From Deltaproteobacteria bacterium (GTDB lineage Bacteria > Desulfobacterota > Desulfuromonadia > Desulfuromonadales > BM103): a DNA stretch of 40,128 nucleotides. Made by a program: the position numbers and the translations under genes. Where the stretch lies: NCBI GenBank assembly GCA_005774545.1, contig VAUL01000026.1, forward strand, positions 1-40,128, written 5' to 3'. Every line of letters begins with the position of its first letter. The stretch's first letter is position 1. A model generated the notes under the pieces. It saw only the letters and a list, made by a program, of their open reading frames with translations. It was not told the origin of the DNA and made no database searches. Shown in pieces: positions 24,536-32,623 of this stretch.

Positions 24536-26925
24536 GGCGCCTCCGCTGCCGCCGCCCGCGGCGGGCCGACCAGCCGGCACAGCGGCGGCACGACGAACAT
24601 CGCGGAGAGGTAGCCGGTGACCATGCAGATGACCATGGCGACCCCGGTGGAGAAGAGCGCCGGGTGGGTGGTCACCAGCAGGGCGCCGGCGCCGATGACG
24701 TTGGTCGCCGCCGACAGGGTCACCGCCATCGGCGTGCCGAGGCGCAGCTCCTGGCGATTCTCGTAGGTCATCCCCAGCCCGTAGTCGACGATCACCCCGG
24801 TGGAGATGATCGCCGCCACGATGTTGACCACGTTGAGGGGCAGGCCGAACACGGCCATCATCCCGACCAGCCAGAGCATGCCGGTGAGGAGCGGCACATG
24901 GGCGATCAGCGTGTCGCGCCAGTCGCGGAAGAACAGCCAGGCCATGACCAGGTTGGCCAGCAGCGCCAGGGGGGCGAGCAGCGCCATCTCCCGCGCGGTG
25001 AAGGTCGAGATCGCCGCGGAGAGCGCCGAGCCCGAGACGATGAACGCGCCGGGGTGCTGTGCCGCCACCTCCTTCAGCACCGCCACCGTGCGCGGATCGT
25101 CGGGGAAGAACGAGAGGATGCTCGCCTCCCCGCCGCGTTCGACGATGAAGCGTTCGCGCAGCTGGCCGATCATCTCCCCGGCCGCCGGCGCCGTGTCGCG
25201 GCGCGTCGCCAGGCCGTCGAAGAACGGCGCGAAGGCCTGCGGCGCGAAGCCGTAGGCCGGCGACGCCCCGGCCAGCAGGGCCTGCAGCCGGTCGCTGCGC
25301 CCCTCCGCCCAGAACCGGTCCCAACGCGCCGCATTCTCCCGGCGCGTCTTCTCCGCCGGCCAGAACTGGGCGAGGCTGGTGAACGCCCCGGCGGGGAGCC
25401 GCGCGAGGACCGCGCGGTAGACCCGGTCGTTGACCTCCATCGCCGCCTCGACGCTCGGCGCCGTCACCACGAAGAGCGCCTGGTTCCGATTGCCGCCCCA
25501 CACCTCGTGGAAGCGTCGTTCGGCCTGTTCGACCGCCTGCCCCGAGCCGTCGAGCTTCTTCACGTCGCTGTCGAAGCGCACCGAGAAGGCGCACACCGTC
25601 ACCACGGCGGTGGCCAGCAGCCACAGGGCGACGCGCCAGCCGTCGGGGATGCCGAGCAGGCGGCGCTCCCAGGCGTGCGCCGGGCGGGCCGGGGGCGGCG
25701 CCAGGCTGCGCGCCAGCAGGAGCGGCAGCACGAAAATCGAGAAGAACAGGCAGATCAGCACGCAGAGGATCGAAAAGAGCGCCAGCTGGTGGTAGCCGCG
25801 GATCAGCGAGAAGAAGAGCACGGCGAAGCCGCAGATGGTGGTCAGGGCGTCGATGGTGACCAGCCGCGCCAGGCACAGGAATTTGCGCTCGTCGCCGCCC
25901 TGCTTCAGGCCGATGTAGACGAGCAGGCCGAAGTCGATGGAGATCCCGGAGATGGCGGTGCCGAAGCCGATGACCATGTACAGCAGCGCCCCCTGCACGG
26001 CGGCGGCCAGGACGATCGACCAGACCACGGCGATCGCCGGGATGATCAGCACGAAGAGGATGCGCGGGTCGCGGAAGATCAGCAGCAGCAGCAGGACGTA
26101 GGCCGCGGCGGCGACCAGCGAGGCGGCCTTGATGTCGCGCTTGATCGCCTCCTCGTTGCCGAGGGTGTGCAGGTGCCCGCAGATCACGTCGGCGCTGACG
26201 TAGGCGGGGAGCCCGGCGAGCTGCGCGCGCAGCGCCTCGATCATCTCCCGGCTGCCGCGGCTGTCGGTCATCGGCACCGGCGTCTGGACGATGAGCAGGG
26301 CATGGCGGCCGTCGCGGCTGAGGAAGTGACCGTCCTCGACCGCCACCTCGAACCCCATCGACGAGGGGAGCGCCCGCAGCTTGTCCATGAAGAGCAGCTT
26401 GACCCCCAGCGGATCGCTGCGCGACAGCGACGACATCATCACGCTCTCCGGGCGCAGCGCCTGCCGGTAGATGGCGCGCAGCTTCGCCTCGACCGTCTCC
26501 GGGGTGAGCATCCGGTCGATGGCCTCCAGGTCGGCGGGGCCGAGGATCTGCGGCGCGTAGCGGAGAATGGAGAACTCATCCATCGCCCCGGCGACGTTGA
26601 CGCCGGTCACCGCCTTGGTGAAGAGCGGCGGCTGCAGCGCCCCGGCCAGCCGGTCGACGGCCTGGAACAGCTCCTGCTTCGAGCGGGCCGGGTCGGTCAG
26701 GGCGAGGGAGACGATGACCTTGTCGGAGAGGTTGGAATCGCGCAGGAAGGCGAGGCTGCGGGTGACCTCGGGGTCGGGGGGGAGCATCCGGTCGATGTTC
26801 CCCTCGTAGCGGACCAGCGTCAGCCCGGCGCCGGCGGCCAGAGTCAGAAGCAGGACCAGGCCGAGGACGAGGCGCCGGTGGCGGGCGAGCAGGGTGTAGC
26901 AGGGGGAGAACAGCCGCTCAAACAT
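24532..26925 (-). CDS. MMPL/RND-type lipid exporter (ApeM-like)
   Basis: A 797-residue inner-membrane transporter. One N-terminal helix (HRRLVLGLVLLLTLAAGAG) is followed by a large periplasmic domain, a bundle of hydrophobic helices around residues ~255-410, a second helix and periplasmic domain, and a second bundle up to the C terminus: two RND repeats. SGISIDFGLLVYIGL and TGVIVDYGLGMTYEN are the paired acidic transmembrane motifs for proton coupling. It would extract the lipid product from the inner membrane and hand it to LolA and DUF3261. It overlaps lolA by 8 bases. Confidence 0.9.
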   Translation of the reverse strand: MFERLFSPCYTLLARHRRLVLGLVLLLTLAAGAGLTLVRYEGNIDRMLPPDPEVTRSLAFLRDSNLSDKVIVSLALTDPARSKQELFQAVDRLAGALQPPLFTKAVTGVNVAGAMDEFSILRYAPQILGPADLEAIDRMLTPETVEAKLRAIYRQALRPESVMMSSLSRSDPLGVKLLFMDKLRALPSSMGFEVAVEDGHFLSRDGRHALLIVQTPVPMTDSRGSREMIEALRAQLAGLPAYVSADVICGHLHTLGNEEAIKRDIKAASLVAAAAYVLLLLLIFRDPRILFVLIIPAIAVVWSIVLAAAVQGALLYMVIGFGTAISGISIDFGLLVYIGLKQGGDERKFLCLARLVTIDALTTICGFAVLFFSLIRGYHQLALFSILCVLICLFFSIFVLPLLLARSLAPPPARPAHAWERRLLGIPDGWRVALWLLATAVVTVCAFSVRFDSDVKKLDGSGQAVEQAERRFHEVWGGNRNQALFVVTAPSVEAAMEVNDRVYRAVLARLPAGAFTSLAQFWPAEKTRRENAARWDRFWAEGRSDRLQALLAGASPAYGFAPQAFAPFFDGLATRRDTAPAAGEMIGQLRERFIVERGGEASILSFFPDDPRTVAVLKEVAAQHPGAFIVSGSALSAAISTFTAREMALLAPLALLANLVMAWLFFRDWRDTLIAHVPLLTGMLWLVGMMAVFGLPLNVVNIVAAIISTGVIVDYGLGMTYENRQELRLGTPMAVTLSAATNVIGAGALLVTTHPALFSTGVAMVICMVTGYLSAMFVVPPLCRLVGPPRAAAAEAP

Positions 26926-27577
26926 GCCCCTTGACCTCGAAGCTGCCGGGCTCGAGCGGAGCGTTCAGCCGGGTGTTCAGAAACTGCAGGGTGGTCACGT
27001 CGCCGCTCAGCTCCTGGATGCGGATCTGCTGCAGGTACTTGCGGTCGTCGCGGAACGTCACGGTGATGCTGCGGATCGCCTTGACGGCGAGGCTGTTGGC
27101 CTTGGGCGTGAACTCGAGGACCAGCGGGGCCGTTTGCACCAGGCGCACGTCGTTGCTGCCGAGCAGGGTGCCGTACTCGCCGGAGAACCACACGGTGAGC
27201 TGGTTGAGCACCGTCTGGAAGATCGGGTTCTGCTCCAGGGAGAGCTCCTGGACCTGGTTGGTCTCCTCGTCCCACTGGCGGATCAGCTTGTCGGTGATCA
27301 GCACCGAGTAGCGCAGCGGCTTGTCGACGTGCCAGGCGATCCGGTTCGGCTTCTGCAGGTAGATGCGGCCTTTCAGGACCAGCTTGTCCTTGAACAGGGC
27401 CATCTCCTTGGTCTGCACGAAATCGGTCTTCAGCGTCCGGAAGTCGGCGACCTGCCGGCCGAGCTCGTCGAGGAAGGGGCCGAGTTCCGCCGGGGGGTCG
27501 GCGGCCGCGCCGGCGGGGGCCGGCAGAAGCAGCAGCGCCAGGGACAGGGTGAGCAGGCTCCGCACCAGGAGGTTCAT
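26918..27577 (-). CDS. LolA-like periplasmic lipid carrier (ApeL-like)
   Basis: A 219-residue periplasmic protein with a signal peptide (LLVRSLLTLSLALLLLPAPA) and the LolA barrel pattern: DFRTLKTDFVQTKEMALF, LKGRIYLQKPNRIAWHV and LIRQWDEETNQVQEL. LolA carries lipoproteins across the periplasm; the versions in aryl polyene clusters are thought to ferry the lipid product. The start at 27577 is the ATG overlapping the stop of the radical SAM fusion gene (ATGA); a longer GTG start would lie within that gene. Together with MMPL and DUF3261 it makes a contiguous export set. Confidence 0.85.
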   Translation of the reverse strand: MNLLVRSLLTLSLALLLLPAPAGAAADPPAELGPFLDELGRQVADFRTLKTDFVQTKEMALFKDKLVLKGRIYLQKPNRIAWHVDKPLRYSVLITDKLIRQWDEETNQVQELSLEQNPIFQTVLNQLTVWFSGEYGTLLGSNDVRLVQTAPLVLEFTPKANSLAVKAIRSITVTFRDDRKYLQQIRIQELSGDVTTLQFLNTRLNAPLEPGSFEVKGHV

Positions 27578-29058
27578 GCCGCCTGCCCCTCGTTCTGCCA
27601 CACCTTGATCTCGCCGCGGGCGATCACCTCGTCGCCCTTGCGGACCTCGCCGTGGATGATGCCGAAATCGCCGTACCTGACCGCCTTGTGCACGGCCACC
27701 AGCAGGCTGTCGCCGACCCGCGCCGTGCCGAGAACCTGGAAGTTCCTGATGCCGAGCAGGTACCCTTCCTGGAACGGATTGGGGCTGCCGAGCTTGCGGA
27801 ACCCCTCCTGGGCGGCGATCGCCTGGGAGACGATCTCCGGGTAGGCGGCCGCCTCCAGTTCGCCGGCGGCGTTGACGAAGATCATGTCGGCGCGCACGGT
27901 CATCTCCGACACCGAGGCGCGCTCCTTCATCTCCAGCAGGCGGTCGAGCATCAGCACCGGCGGCTGGTGGGGAACCACCCGCTCGGCGTCCACCGGCAGG
28001 AACATGATGTCGTCACGGCTGTCCAGGTTCTTCCAGCAGGTCGGGTCGGAAGCCAGGTAGTCGCCGGTCATCTGGTAGGCGGTGCCGCGGCAGCCGTAGC
28101 ACTCCTCGAGCTTGTGGCAGGCGCTGCACGGCCCCTTGATCATCCCCCGGTAGTCCTTGAGGTCCTGCAGCACCTCGCTGTCGCGCAGGATGTCGGCCAG
28201 TTTCTGCTCGCGCACGTTCCCCAGCGGGATGGTGACGCCGACGCACGGCATCACGTACCCTTCCGAGTTGACGATGCAGGAAAAATGGTGGCGCAGGCAC
28301 TCGCCGCCGACCAGCGGCGGCTTGGGCTCCCAGTGGTGGTTGTACTTGACCCGGTCGATTTCGGCGATGCGCTGGAAGAACTCCTCGGCGGTGCGCGGGT
28401 CGATGTCGAGCATGTTGTGCTTCTGCGCCCCCCCCTGCGGGGTGATCATCTCGAAGTAGGGGAGGATGTTCTGGTCGCGCAGCCACTCCCACAGCTTCGG
28501 CAACTCGTCGATGTTCTGCTGGCAGATGATCGAGCTCACCCCCATCGGGCACTCCTCCGAGGGGTAGCCGGCGGCGCGCAGGTTGTCGAAGGCCTCGCGG
28601 ATCTGGCGGTAGGCCCCCTTGCGCCCGGAGAGGGTGTCCTGCAGGCTCTCGTCGAAGGTGTTCATCTTCAGCACCGCGCGCACCCCGTGGGCGTAGAGCC
28701 GGCGGGCCGCCTCCGCCGTCATCCCGGTGCCGTTGGTGAACAGCTCCACCTCCATGCCGAGACCGCGGATGAAGGCGATCATCTCCATCAGGTGCGGATA
28801 GAGCATCGGCTCGCCGCCGAGGATGATGATCTTGCGCGCCCCCAGTGCATGGGCCTGGCCGATCACGTCGCGGAACTGGTCGGGGGAGAGCTCCTGCGTG
28901 CGCTGGTGGTTCTCCATCGCGTAGCAGTAGATGCAGCGGAAGTTGCAGAGCTGGTTGAACTCGATCTCCATCGACAGGAGCCGCCCCTGGCTGACCGCCT
29001 CGGCAATCTCCTCGCGGGTGAACTCGCTTCCGTAGATACGGGACTGGCAGCTGCTCAT
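27574..29058 (-). CDS. Radical SAM/SPASM protein fused to a hotdog dehydratase domain (ApeP-like)
   Basis: A 494-residue two-domain protein. Residues 1 to ~355 are a radical SAM enzyme: cysteines C38, C42 and C45 in LCNFRCIYC, the GGEP motif, then a SPASM auxiliary-cluster domain with many cysteines (GECLRHHFSCIV, YVMPCVG, GPCSACHKLEECYGCRG, DPTCW). Residues ~357-494 are a hotdog fold of the 3-hydroxyacyl-ACP dehydratase type (VPHQPPVLMLDRLLEM, LLGIRNFQVLGTARVGD). E408 in PEIVSQAIAAQ aligns with the catalytic glutamate of FabZ, while the GHFPG histidine motif is absent. The two parts share one open frame with no stop, and the gene is flanked by ATGA overlaps. A dehydratase joined to a radical SAM enzyme suggests radical chemistry on the chain during dehydration; the reaction is unknown. 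Confidence 0.85.
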   Translation of the reverse strand: MSSCQSRIYGSEFTREEIAEAVSQGRLLSMEIEFNQLCNFRCIYCYAMENHQRTQELSPDQFRDVIGQAHALGARKIIILGGEPMLYPHLMEMIAFIRGLGMEVELFTNGTGMTAEAARRLYAHGVRAVLKMNTFDESLQDTLSGRKGAYRQIREAFDNLRAAGYPSEECPMGVSSIICQQNIDELPKLWEWLRDQNILPYFEMITPQGGAQKHNMLDIDPRTAEEFFQRIAEIDRVKYNHHWEPKPPLVGGECLRHHFSCIVNSEGYVMPCVGVTIPLGNVREQKLADILRDSEVLQDLKDYRGMIKGPCSACHKLEECYGCRGTAYQMTGDYLASDPTCWKNLDSRDDIMFLPVDAERVVPHQPPVLMLDRLLEMKERASVSEMTVRADMIFVNAAGELEAAAYPEIVSQAIAAQEGFRKLGSPNPFQEGYLLGIRNFQVLGTARVGDSLLVAVHKAVRYGDFGIIHGEVRKGDEVIARGEIKVWQNEGQAA

Positions 29059-30359
29059 GGGCTCCTTCTCTCGTCGACAAAACGGACGGGTTTGCGTGAA
29101 TCGCTCGGGTAGACCCGGCGCCGCACCTCCTCCAGGGGCTCGATCGCCACCCTGGGCTGGACGCGCAGGCGGGCCTGCAGTTTCTCGCCGATCGCCGCGG
29201 CGGTGCAGCCGGCGTCGGTCACCGCCACGTGGACCGTGACCTCGTCGGCGAGGGCGAAGTCGCCGGCCACCGACACGTAGTATTCGCCGACCCCGGGGAG
29301 ATCGTCGAGGGCGGCGTAGATCGCCTGCGGGTAGAGGGTGGTGCCGCGGACCTTCATCATCTGCGCCTTGCGCCCCAGGATCGGGCCGAGCCGCACGGAA
29401 GTCCGCCCGCAGGGGCACGGCTGGTCGACCAGGAAGCTCATGTCGCCGGTTTTAAAGCGCAGCAGCGGCATCCCCTCGATGGCCAGCGGGGTGGTCACCA
29501 CCTCGCCGACCTCTCCCGGCGGCAGCACCGTGCCGTCCTCGGCGACGATCTCGACGATCGCCAGCTCGGGGTGGAGGTGGCCGCCGCGGCGGGCGCTGCA
29601 CTCGCAGAAGCTGCTGATCGTCTCCGACGAGGCGTAGGTCGAGTAGGGGGGCGCCCCCCACACCGCCTCCAGCCGCGCCCCGACCTGCAGCGGCGCCAGG
29701 GTGCGGTCGCGGATCGGCTCGCCGATGCAGATCAGCGCCTTCACCCCGAGCCCCGCCGGGTCGAGCCCCTCGCCCCGCAGGTACTCGCCGAGCTTGAGGA
29801 GGAAGGTCGGCACGCCGACCAGCACCGTCGGCCGCAGCCGGCGGATCACCTCCAGGTGGCTGGCCACGCTGCACAGGCCGTTGCGCACCACCGCCGCGCC
29901 GAGGGCCCGCGCCCCGGCGTAGTAGGCCAGCCCGGCGATGAAGCAGCGGTCGATGGTGCAGGTGAGCAGCACCGTGTCGTCCGCGGTCACGCCGCAGCCG
30001 GCGAAGGAGATCTCCTCGTTGTAGCTCAGACGGCGCAGGTCGTTCTCGGTGTACATGACCGCCGTCGGCTGCCCGGTCGTCCCCGACGACAGGACGATGT
30101 CGACCACCTCGCGCCGCGGCACGGCCAGGAACGCCTCGGGGTCGCGGCCGAGATCGGCCTTGGTGGTGAACGGGAGCGTGTGCAGCGTCTCCGGGGTGAC
30201 CGCGGCGGGGGTCACCCCCGCCCCCCCCAGCTCCCGTTTGTAGTAGGGGGAGCGGGCCATGAGCCAGGCGAGGTGCTCGCGCAGCAGCGCGGTCTGCGCC
30301 GCGCGGATCTCCTCGACCGGGGCGAACTCCAGCCGGCCGCGATAGTCCCAGACCTTCAT
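29055..30359 (-). CDS. PaaK-like AMP-forming ligase
   Basis: A 434-residue phenylacetate-CoA ligase-type adenylate-forming enzyme. Motifs in order: an N-terminal helical part with RSPYYKREL, the phosphate loop LSSGTTGQPTAV, STYASSETISSFCEC, FKTGDMSFLVDQPCPCGRTS with the Cys pair typical of the PaaK family, and GRKAQMMKVRGTTLYP. It probably activates an aromatic or other carboxylic acid for transfer to an ACP. It is the second adenylating enzyme of the operon and belongs to a different subfamily from the one at 8777-10204. ATGA overlaps join it to the acyltransferase upstream and the radical SAM fusion downstream. Confidence 0.85.
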   Translation of the reverse strand: MKVWDYRGRLEFAPVEEIRAAQTALLREHLAWLMARSPYYKRELGGAGVTPAAVTPETLHTLPFTTKADLGRDPEAFLAVPRREVVDIVLSSGTTGQPTAVMYTENDLRRLSYNEEISFAGCGVTADDTVLLTCTIDRCFIAGLAYYAGARALGAAVVRNGLCSVASHLEVIRRLRPTVLVGVPTFLLKLGEYLRGEGLDPAGLGVKALICIGEPIRDRTLAPLQVGARLEAVWGAPPYSTYASSETISSFCECSARRGGHLHPELAIVEIVAEDGTVLPPGEVGEVVTTPLAIEGMPLLRFKTGDMSFLVDQPCPCGRTSVRLGPILGRKAQMMKVRGTTLYPQAIYAALDDLPGVGEYYVSVAGDFALADEVTVHVAVTDAGCTAAAIGEKLQARLRVQPRVAIEPLEEVRRRVYPSDSRKPVRFVDERRSP

Positions 30360-31111
30360 GCGCGCCCCTCCATCAGCGCCAGCTCCCGGTCCATCAGCTG
30401 CCACACCCGGTTCTTCAGGGCGAAGGCGGTCAGGCCGCGGAACTCGGCGGCGGCCAGCGCCGGCAGCCGCCGCACCAGCACCCGCCCCGGCGCCAGCAGC
30501 GACGAGCCCTTGCGCGGCATGTCGCCGTTGCCGGCGATGCACAGCGGCACGATCGGCGCGCCGCTGGCCAGGGCCAGCCGGAAGGCGGCGCCGTGGAAGC
30601 TCCCCATCGGCCCGACCGGGGAGCGCGTCCCCTCCGGGAAGAAGACGATGGAGACCCCCTCGTCCAGCAGCCGGCCGGCCCGCGCCAGGAACACCTCGGG
30701 ATCCATCATGCGGATGTTCAGGTAGCCGGAGAAGCGCGCGTAGAGCCCCAGCACCGGCAGACGGAACGGCCAGACGTTGGCGATCTGCACGATCTCCTCC
30801 GGGATCAGGCTCATCAGGAACGGGTCGGAAGCCGAGCGGTGGTTGCAGACGAAGATGTACGGCCCCCCCGGCGCACTCCCTTCAAAGGCCTCGTAGCGGA
30901 CGCGGATGAAGGGGAACGGCAGCGCGATCACCACCCGGCCGTACCAGGCGATCGCCCGGCGGAAGCGCCGCATCGTCCGGCGGTGCGACAGGAACGGCCG
31001 GCAGCAGGCGACCACCAGCGTCAGCAGCGGGATGCCGACCCCCGACGCCAGGAAAAAGAGCGGGTAGACGTAGAGGCTCAGCAGGATGCGGGGGAGGCGA
31101 CCGGCGGCCAT
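30356..31111 (-). CDS. 1-acyl-glycerol-3-phosphate acyltransferase family protein (PlsC-like)
   Basis: A 251-residue membrane-bound acyltransferase. Hydrophobic segments near residues 8-40 and 58-68 are followed by the catalytic HxxxxD in VCNHRSASD, the substrate-binding FFPEGTRSPVG and APIVPLCIAGNG. PlsC-type enzymes esterify a glycerol or similar backbone with an acyl chain from an ACP or CoA. Here it follows an ACP gene (TAATG overlap), so it may put the product chain on a glycerolipid. It is one of three acyltransferases of three different folds in the operon. Confidence 0.9.
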   Translation of the reverse strand: MAAGRLPRILLSLYVYPLFFLASGVGIPLLTLVVACCRPFLSHRRTMRRFRRAIAWYGRVVIALPFPFIRVRYEAFEGSAPGGPYIFVCNHRSASDPFLMSLIPEEIVQIANVWPFRLPVLGLYARFSGYLNIRMMDPEVFLARAGRLLDEGVSIVFFPEGTRSPVGPMGSFHGAAFRLALASGAPIVPLCIAGNGDMPRKGSSLLAPGRVLVRRLPALAAAEFRGLTAFALKNRVWQLMDRELALMEGRA

Positions 31112-31377
31112 TACCCCTGCTTCGCGGCCTCGTCCTGCTTGATCGTCGCAATGAACCGGTAGATGTCGGCCAGCGTGCGGATGTCGCGCACCGCCTCCTC
31201 GTTGCGGATCTTCACCCCGAAGCTCTTCTGCAGGGCGACGATCAGGTCGACGATGTCCAGGCTGTCGAGACCGAGGTCCGAGAAGATGTGCGCGTCCGGC
31301 ACCAGCCGCTCCGCCTCGATCTCGAACGCCTCCTCGAACACCCGGTTGGTCTTTTCGATGATTTCCTGCTCGGTCAT
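31111..31377 (-). CDS. Acyl carrier protein (88 aa)
   Basis: An ACP with attachment serine S39 in LGLDSLDIVD, close in sequence to housekeeping ACPs (ALQKSFGVKI). It is preceded by AGGGAGAAG before the ATG and lies 13 bases after the ketosynthase stop. Its TAA stop overlaps the PlsC start by one base. Position suggests service to the FabF-like KS, FabG and PlsC. It is too diverged and too embedded in the operon to be the primary AcpP, although that cannot be excluded from this window alone. Confidence 0.9.
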   Translation of the reverse strand: MTEQEIIEKTNRVFEEAFEIEAERLVPDAHIFSDLGLDSLDIVDLIVALQKSFGVKIRNEEAVRDIRTLADIYRFIATIKQDEAAKQG

Positions 31378-31390
31378 GCGCTTCTCCCTT

Positions 31391-32623
31391 TCAGCCCGCA
31401 ACCTTCCGGCAGACCAGCGTGGCGTTGATCCCGCCGAAGGCGAAGCCATTCTTGACGATCGTCCGCAGCTCCCCTTTGATCGGCGCCGTGACGTGGCGGA
31501 TCCCCGCGCAGTCGTCGGCGACGTTGTCGAGGTGCAGCGTCGGATGGATGAGGCCGTTCTCCATCATCTTCAGGGCGGCGGCCAGCTCGATCGACCCCGA
31601 GGCGCCGAGGGTGTGGCCGAAGTACCCTTTCAGGCTGCTCACCGGCACGCCGGCGCCGAAAACGTCGCGGATCGCCTCGGCCTCCTCCTGGTCCCCCTGC
31701 AGCGTCGCCGTGGCGTGGGCGTTGATGTAGTCGACCTCGGCGGGGGCGATCCCGGCCTCGGCCAGCGCCTGGCGCATGCACACCACCATCGACTCGCGGT
31801 TCGACTGGCTGACGTGCAGGCCGTTGGCGTTGGTGCAGAACCCGGTGATTTCAGCGTAGATCTTCGCCCCGCGCCGGACCGCGCGGTCGTAATCCTCGAG
31901 CACCACCAGGGCGCACCCCTCGCCGCAGACCAGCCCGTCGCGGTCGCGGTCGAAGGGGCGCGGCGTCAGTTCCGGTCGGTCGTTGTAGCCGGCGGAGGTC
32001 GCCATCAGGATGTCGAAGGAACCGGTCACCGTCGGGTGCAGCTCCTCGGCCCCGCCGCACAGCAGCACGTCCTGGCGGCCGAGGCGGATCAGGTCGCGGC
32101 CGGTGCCGATGGCGTGCAGCGCCGAGGCGCAGGCCGCCGCCGGGGCCATGATCGTGCCGTTGATCTCCAGGTACTGGGCGACGTTGACCGCCGCGGTGTG
32201 CGACATGCACTGGAAGAACTGGGTCGAATTGAGCCGCCCCAGGTCCTTGTCGGGGAGCATCAGCTCGAAGGCGTCGTTGATGCTCTTGGCGCTCCCCATG
32301 GTCGAGCCGATCACGCAGCCGACCCGCCAGCGGTCCTCGCCGGCCAGGTCGAGGCCGGCGTCCAGCAGCGCCTCGTCGGCGGCCTGGGCGGCGAAGATGC
32401 TCATCCGCCCCATGGAACGGCGCTTCTGGCGCGGGATGCGCTTCTCGTCGATCATCTCGACGGGCGCCCCGACCAGGCTCTGCAGGCCGACGTACTCCTC
32501 CCAGCCGGCCATGCGCCGCACCGCCGAGCGCCCGGCGGCCAGTCCGCTCATCAGCGCCGCGACGCCGTTGCCGAAGGGCGACACCACGCCGAGCCCGGTA
32601 ATGACTACGCGTTTCAGCGCCAT
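31391..32623 (-). CDS. Beta-ketoacyl-ACP synthase II-like, catalytic (ApeR/FabF-like)
   Basis: A 410-residue ketosynthase with full FabF length. Catalytic residues: C165 in PAAACASALHAIG, histidine in NAHATATLQGD and histidine in KGYFGHTLGASG. RVVITGLGVVSPFGNG is the classic N terminus. It condenses malonyl-ACP with the growing chain. GGAGG lies about 4 bases before the ATG. It has no Cys-less partner next to it, unlike the other two KS genes, so it may act as a homodimer, perhaps for initiation as the third KS does in aryl polyene clusters. It overlaps the CrtI-like gene by 10 bases. Confidence 0.9.
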   Translation of the reverse strand: MALKRVVITGLGVVSPFGNGVAALMSGLAAGRSAVRRMAGWEEYVGLQSLVGAPVEMIDEKRIPRQKRRSMGRMSIFAAQAADEALLDAGLDLAGEDRWRVGCVIGSTMGSAKSINDAFELMLPDKDLGRLNSTQFFQCMSHTAAVNVAQYLEINGTIMAPAAACASALHAIGTGRDLIRLGRQDVLLCGGAEELHPTVTGSFDILMATSAGYNDRPELTPRPFDRDRDGLVCGEGCALVVLEDYDRAVRRGAKIYAEITGFCTNANGLHVSQSNRESMVVCMRQALAEAGIAPAEVDYINAHATATLQGDQEEAEAIRDVFGAGVPVSSLKGYFGHTLGASGSIELAAALKMMENGLIHPTLHLDNVADDCAGIRHVTAPIKGELRTIVKNGFAFGGINATLVCRKVAG

